This document shows positions 6,392 through 9,702 of a DNA stretch of 9,702 bases, in pieces (within the stretch, counting starts at the first letter, position 1; each line of letters starts with the position of its first letter). This DNA comes from Clostridiaceae bacterium (GTDB lineage Bacteria > Bacillota > Clostridia > Saccharofermentanales > UBA5734), in assembly GCA_012727965.1 (NCBI GenBank), contig JAAYFZ010000012.1, positions 1 to 9,702 on the forward strand. Direction: 5' to 3'. The position numbers and the translations under genes are program-made. The notes below the pieces were generated by a model that saw only the letters and a list, made by a program, of their open reading frames with translations, did no database searches and was not told the origin of the DNA.

Positions 6392-7084
6392 ATGCTGAAA
6401 ACACATGAAATCGAGCAAATGACCTGTGTGGCCAAGGGTCCCAACCATGGTCCTGCACCGATTCCCGAGGAGGGACGTTGGATTCAGGCAAAAGAGATCT
6501 CTGATATCTCTGGCTTCACTCACGGTATTGGCTGGTGCGCTCCACAGCAAGGCACCTGCAAGCTCTCTCTTAACATCAAGGAGGGCATCATCCAGGAGGC
6601 TCTGATCGAGACGATCGGCTGTACAGGAATGACTCATTCAGCAGCCATGGCAGCTGAAATCCTGACTGGTAAAACAATTCTTGAAGCGCTGAACACAGAC
6701 CTGGTCTGCGACGCTATCAACACAGCAATGCGTGAACTATTCCTGCAGATCGTTTATGGACGTTCACAGTCTGCCTTCTCAGAAGGTGGTCTGCCGATCG
6801 GTGCCGGTCTTGAAGACCTCGGCAAAGGTCTGCGCAGCTCAGTCGGAACGATGTACGGCACTCTTGAAAAGGGTCCACGCTATCTCGAACTAACTGAGGG
6901 TTATGTCGTCAAAATGGCTCTGGACAAGGACGATCAGATAATCGGCTATCAGTTCCTGAAAATCGGACCGATGCTGGAAATGATCAAAAAGGGTATTGAC
7001 GCCAATGAAGCATATGAGAAAAATCTTGGCACATATGGCCGTTTCGCTGATGCAGAACGCTATATTGATCCCCGTCATGAATAA
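6392..7084 (+). CDS. NifU/IscU-like iron-sulfur scaffold-related protein
   Basis: 230 residues. The part around 41-105 resembles the NifU_N/IscU scaffold fold: WCAPQQGTCKLSLNIKEGII, then TIGCTGMTHSAAMAAEI and LTGKTILEAL, like the IscU run from GAPACGD..KLQ to YGC..AIASS and GKSLDEA. Family knowledge suggests transient Fe-S cluster or metal binding. The cysteines are C12, C49, C56, C77 and C106. By eye C77 matches the second IscU ligand, but the position of the first (PACGD) is Gln53, with cysteines shifted to C49 and C56, and the IscU Asp is Thr55. An extra C-terminal portion (about 150-230, ending in YLELTEGYVVKMAL and IGYQFLKIGPMLEMIKKG) is not part of IscU. No cysteine desulfurase or sufBCD is present. 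It is followed after 26 nt by the GGGtGRT gene, so the two are very probably co-transcribed. Real scaffold activity is inferred, not shown. Confidence 0.82.
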   Translation: MLKTHEIEQMTCVAKGPNHGPAPIPEEGRWIQAKEISDISGFTHGIGWCAPQQGTCKLSLNIKEGIIQEALIETIGCTGMTHSAAMAAEILTGKTILEALNTDLVCDAINTAMRELFLQIVYGRSQSAFSEGGLPIGAGLEDLGKGLRSSVGTMYGTLEKGPRYLELTEGYVVKMALDKDDQIIGYQFLKIGPMLEMIKKGIDANEAYEKNLGTYGRFADAERYIDPRHE

Positions 7085-7110
7085 GAACCGCGTGAAAGGA
7101 GCACTAATCC

Positions 7111-8109
7111 ATGGCACTTTTTGAAAGTTATGACCGCAGAATAGCACAGATCAATAAGGCTCTGTCAGAATACGGCATCAGCTCGATCGAGGAAGCAAAG
7201 GAAATCTGCACAGCCAAGGGCTTTGACCCTTATAAAATTTGCAAAGACATTCAGCCAATCGCCTTTGAGAATGCAGCCTGGGCCTATGTTGTCGGCGCTG
7301 CTATCGCTATCAAAAAAGGTTGTACCAAGGCCGCTGAAGCCGCTGAAGCTATCGGTATCGGACTGCAGGCCTTCTGTATTCCCGGTTCTGTTGCTGATGA
7401 CCGCAAGGTAGGTATCGGCCACGGCAATCTTGCCGCCATGCTATTGCGCGAAGAAACAAAATGCTTCGCTTTTCTGGCTGGCCACGAGTCTTTTGCCGCT
7501 GCTGAAGGCGCTATTGGTATTGCAAAATCAGCTAATATTGTCCGTACAGACCCTCTTCGCGTTATCCTGAACGGCCTGGGCAAAGATGCAGCCATGATCA
7601 TTTCCAGAATCAATGGCTTCACCTATGTACAGACACAGTTCGATTATGCCAGCGGCGAGGTCAAAGTTGTAAATGAAGTCGCTTACTCAGAAGGCGACCG
7701 TGCAAAAGTCCGCTGTTACGGTGCTGACGATGTACGTGAAGGTGTTGCTATCATGCACCTGGAAGGTGTAGACGTATCTATCACCGGCAATTCAACCAAT
7801 CCTACCCGTTTCCAGCATCCAACAGCAGGTACATATAAGAAGGAATGCCTCGAACAGGGCAAGAAGTACTTCTCAGTGGCCTCAGGCGGCGGTACAGGAC
7901 GTACATTGCATCCGGACAACATGGCAGCAGGTCCTGCTTCCTACGGCATGACAGACACCATGGGACGCATGCACTCTGATGCTCAATTTGCAGGTTCTTC
8001 ATCAGTTCCTGCTCATGTTGAAATGATGGGATTCCTGGGTATGGGCAATAACCCCATGGTCGGCGCGACTGTGGCTGTTGCTGTTGCTGTTGAGCAGGCA
8101 GGCGGCTGA
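7111..8109 (+). CDS. GGGtGRT family protein (function unknown)
   Basis: 332 residues, matching the roughly 330-residue family named for its conserved motif, here GGGTGRT at 259-265 followed by LHPDNMAAGP. To my knowledge no enzymatic activity is established. There is no signal peptide and no clear transmembrane helix; the protein should be cytosolic. Seven cysteines (C33, C44, C71, C89, C118, C202, C246) and several His in conserved-looking settings (GIGHGN at 101-106, AGHESFAAAEGA at 123-134, RMHSD at 286-290) could bind metal or a cluster. Gly- and Ala-rich segments alternate, and the C-terminus ends in an Ala-Val repeat. AAAGGAG (7095-7101) precedes the ATG by 9 nt. Eleven of the 13 Arg codons are CGT or CGC, a bias often linked to strong expression. 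It sits 26 nt after the NifU-like gene and ends at a strong terminator, so a two-gene functional unit is likely. Confidence 0.88.
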   Translation: MALFESYDRRIAQINKALSEYGISSIEEAKEICTAKGFDPYKICKDIQPIAFENAAWAYVVGAAIAIKKGCTKAAEAAEAIGIGLQAFCIPGSVADDRKVGIGHGNLAAMLLREETKCFAFLAGHESFAAAEGAIGIAKSANIVRTDPLRVILNGLGKDAAMIISRINGFTYVQTQFDYASGEVKVVNEVAYSEGDRAKVRCYGADDVREGVAIMHLEGVDVSITGNSTNPTRFQHPTAGTYKKECLEQGKKYFSVASGGGTGRTLHPDNMAAGPASYGMTDTMGRMHSDAQFAGSSSVPAHVEMMGFLGMGNNPMVGATVAVAVAVEQAGG

Positions 8110-8146
8110 TCACTGACATAGACATAATTTACAAGACATAATAAAT

Positions 8147-8187
8147 GGAGGCAGTTCTGTCATTTGTACAGAACCGCCTCTATTTTT
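8147..8187 (+). terminator. Rho-independent terminator of the NifU-like/GGGtGRT operon
   Basis: A 13-nt stem (8148-8160 with 8168-8180) pairs GAGGC.GTTCTGT with ACAGAAC.GCCTC, with one A-C mismatch and a 7-nt loop, followed by TATTTTT. On the - strand the stem is followed only by CATTTATT, so it may terminate the convergent DUF1836 transcript less well. Confidence 0.9.
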
Positions 8188-8210
8188 GATATAACCTGTT
8201 TAAACTGTAA

Positions 8211-8798
8211 TTATTCCTTATGCTGCTTATCCTTTTTAACACTATCTGACTTATTTTGCTGCTGAGCAAGACTCGATAAAATCCGCTCAGACAGTAGTAT
8301 TCTGTTTCTAGCTTCAATACTAAGTTCAAGTGCTGCCATCCGCAGCATTTCCATGTCATCATCACCTTTTAGCTCTGCAGCAAGTCTCTCACTGACTACC
8401 TTTGCTATATCAGACATATCCTGCTGCTGATGCAACAGATAATGGTCGTAGACATCCTTGACTTGTTCTGGTTGACGGCGGTCAGCCAGCAGCGCCTTCA
8501 AGTCCTGCATAGATAAAACCTGTTTAAGTGTGGCGATCATAATCAATAGAGCGACATGTGAATTGGAATATTTCTTGGACTCAGCTCTTGGAATGAGATC
8601 ATCCTTGATATAATTATTTATCATAGCCGGAGTCAGCAATTTATCTTTTTCAGGCTTGGTAAAAGCAGTGATCTGGCGTTCGATATAGGTCTGTACTTGA
8701 TCCATATACAGGCCGATATCCGGTAATTTGTCCCAGTCAGCCTGCTTGAAGTCCTGTATTTCAGTCAGCCATTCGAAGAGATTATCCATATTATCCAT
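8211..8798 (-). CDS. DUF1836 domain protein, putative MerR-like DNA-binding protein
   Basis: 195 residues. The family is recognisable from LPDIGLYMDQVQTYIERQ (25-42) and LTPAMINNYIKDDLIPRAESKKYSNSH (55-81), the DUF1836 core, which is related to MerR-type winged helix-turn-helix domains. The predicted role is transcription regulation, but targets and effectors are unknown. Residues 82-104 (ALLIMIATLKQVLSMQDLKALL) are probably a hydrophobic helix pair. The second half (about 110-180) is helical and charged, and the tail is a Lys- and Gln-rich stretch. The first ATG (8798) has AGGGG 6 nt upstream. A second in-frame ATG nine bases on arises because the first nine coding bases are duplicated; the upstream one is better placed. 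It lies 30 nt after the DUF951 gene in a prmC-DUF951-DUF1836 run. Confidence 0.8.
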   Translation of the reverse strand: MDNMDNLFEWLTEIQDFKQADWDKLPDIGLYMDQVQTYIERQITAFTKPEKDKLLTPAMINNYIKDDLIPRAESKKYSNSHVALLIMIATLKQVLSMQDLKALLADRRQPEQVKDVYDHYLLHQQQDMSDIAKVVSERLAAELKGDDDMEMLRMAALELSIEARNRILLSERILSSLAQQQNKSDSVKKDKQHKE

Positions 8799-8828
8799 AT
8801 TCCACCCCTGTCATCTCTTGTAGTCAGA

Positions 8829-9038
8829 TCAATTGGCATTATCCTCAATAATCGCTTTTACAGATTTTTCCAGCTGTCGGCGCGGCATACTCATTTGTCT
8901 GCCGCAGCCAAGGCATTTGATACTGATTTCAGCACCCGCCCTGATGACCTGCCAGTCAAAACCGCCGCAGGGATGCTGCTTCTTGAGGCGCAGCTTCTCG
9001 CCTGCCTTAAATTGATAAAGCTCAAATTTTGATGCCAT
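8829..9038 (-). CDS. DUF951 domain protein (small zinc-ribbon-like)
   Basis: 69 residues. The pattern KLRLKKQHPCGG..WQVIRAGAEISIKCLGCGRQM is that of DUF951, a short Bacillota family of unknown function. H22, C24, C42 and C45 are the likely metal ligands (HPC and CLGC), and the basic, compact protein could bind nucleic acid; that is inference. Two adjacent in-frame ATG codons exist (9041 and 9038). GGAG at 9046-9049 lies 4 nt from the first and 7 nt from the second, so I choose the second. The gene starts 12 nt after the prmC stop and precedes the DUF1836 gene by 30 nt. From memory, DUF951 genes often lie near rpsF in Bacillota; rpsF is about 6 kb away here on the same strand. Confidence 0.85.
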   Translation of the reverse strand: MASKFELYQFKAGEKLRLKKQHPCGGFDWQVIRAGAEISIKCLGCGRQMSMPRRQLEKSVKAIIEDNAN

Positions 9039-9045
9039 CATATCA

Positions 9046-9049
9046 CTCC
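9046..9049 (-). promoter_or_regulatory. Ribosome binding site deciding the DUF951 start
   Basis: On the - strand GGAG is followed by TGATATGATGG. The spacing is 4 nt to the first ATG and 7 nt to the second. The 7-nt spacing is in the normal range, so translation probably starts at 9038, with at most one extra Met if it starts at 9041. Confidence 0.55.
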
Positions 9050-9050
9050 A

Positions 9051-9702
9051 TCATATCTTATCGCAGATCGTAACTCTTGGATTGCCTCCAAAATCATTAT
9101 ACTGATAAATGTTGTGCCAGCCATACTCATTTGCGATTTGCCGGATCGATTCTGCCTGATCGAAACCATGCTCACAGGCAATAATACCGCTCGGATTAAG
9201 CTTATTAGCAGCCTGACTATATATCACTCTGTAAAAATCAAGACCATCGGCTCCTCCGTCTAAGGCCAGCATGGGCTCTTTTACACTTACTTCCGGCTGT
9301 AGATCATCAATAAGGCCTCTGTTGATATACGGAGGATTAGCAGTTATTAAATCCCATTTAGATGGCATATCAGGCCATACATTTGTCTGATGAATCCTGG
9401 TGCTCTCATTCAAGCTATAAGCATTAATATTACTCTTAGAATAAGCAAGTGCTTCTGCACTAATATCAGCCAGATCAAGCTCGACCTGGTGACCAGTTCT
9501 GGTCAACTCCAAAGCAAGTGTTATACCTATACAGCCGCTGCCGGTAAAAGTATCGAGTATACGAAGCTTATCAGGCAAATCTGCGCTGCGTTTAATTACC
9601 TGTTCAATTAAGGTTTCAGTATCAGGCCTTGGTATCAGCACACCCTGCCCAACCACAAAATCACGTCCATAGAAGCCATGCCTGCCAATGATGTAGGCAG
9701 CA
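9051..9702 (-). CDS. prmC: Peptide chain release factor N5-glutamine methyltransferase (partial, N-terminus outside window)
   Basis: Methylates the Gln of the GGQ motif in release factors, using S-adenosylmethionine, which raises termination efficiency. The frame is open to the right edge, with AAYIIGRHGFYGRDF before the GTG at 9656, so that codon is internal. The visible 216 residues contain GVLIPRPDTETL, the AdoMet-binding motif LDTFTGSGCIGITLA, an acidic D.AD.S motif II, and the catalytic NPPY in ITANPPYINRG. The C-terminus ends GGNPRVTICDKI, as in other members. The full protein is usually about 280 residues, so some 65 are missing. It heads a run with DUF951 and DUF1836. Its substrate gene prfA is also in the window but is separated by the + strand operon, although prmC and prfA are next to each other in many bacteria. 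Confidence 0.95.
   Translation of the reverse strand, partial: AAYIIGRHGFYGRDFVVGQGVLIPRPDTETLIEQVIKRSADLPDKLRILDTFTGSGCIGITLALELTRTGHQVELDLADISAEALAYSKSNINAYSLNESTRIHQTNVWPDMPSKWDLITANPPYINRGLIDDLQPEVSVKEPMLALDGGADGLDFYRVIYSQAANKLNPSGIIACEHGFDQAESIRQIANEYGWHNIYQYNDFGGNPRVTICDKI

Noticed and set aside
7284..7622. 112-codon - strand ORF and other - strand ORFs opposite the GGGtGRT gene
   Set aside because: Shadows of the high-GC third positions of the + strand gene; no recognisable protein features.
8074..8091. Three tandem GCTGTT units near the end of the GGGtGRT gene
   Set aside because: They encode an ordinary Ala-Val strand or helix; three hexamer copies are too few to argue for phase variation.
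9654..9656. GTG start for prmC inside the window
   Set aside because: The frame upstream of it, to the right edge, encodes conserved PrmC sequence (YIIGRHGFYGRDF), so the gene starts outside the window.

Overview
The window looks like chromosomal DNA from a low-to-mid-GC Gram-positive bacterium of the Clostridia (Bacillota). The evidence is the strong AGGAGG-type ribosome binding sites, the rpsF-ssb-rpsR operon with a probable S6:S18 leader, a prfA-sua5-ywlE block, and genes for DUF951, DUF1836 and the GGGtGRT family, which I know mainly from this phylum. Genus cannot be assigned from the sequence alone. Nothing resembles a phage, transposon, CRISPR array, tRNA or rRNA; this is core genome with a few poorly characterised genes.

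Layout. (1) 1-1890, + strand: C-terminal three quarters of a glycogen/starch phosphorylase, cut by the left edge. It converges on the next operon and shares a bidirectional terminator with it (1911-1958). (2) 3234-2023, - strand: a near-consensus promoter and a structured leader, then rpsF (S6), ssb and rpsR (S18, zinc-binding type). (3) 6069-3348, - strand: prfA (RF1), sua5 (tRNA t6A synthesis) and a YwlE-like phosphatase, joined by 4-nt and 1-nt gene overlaps. (4) 6070-6391: a 322-bp divergent intergenic region with candidate promoters in both directions and an inverted repeat overlapping one of them. (5) 6392-8109, + strand: a two-gene operon encoding a NifU/IscU-like scaffold protein with an unusual cysteine pattern and a GGGtGRT-family protein, closed by a terminator at 8147-8187. 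(6) 9702-8211, - strand: the prmC 3' part (cut by the right edge), a DUF951 zinc-ribbon-like protein and a DUF1836 putative MerR-like DNA-binding protein.

The - strand genes are largely translation-related. PrmC methylates the GGQ glutamine of release factors such as the RF1 encoded here, Sua5 makes the precursor for tRNA t6A, and S6 and S18 are ribosomal partners. The + strand NifU-like/GGGtGRT pair interrupts this set and is the best candidate for an undescribed function: a two-protein, cysteine-rich, possibly Fe-S-linked module of unknown substrate.
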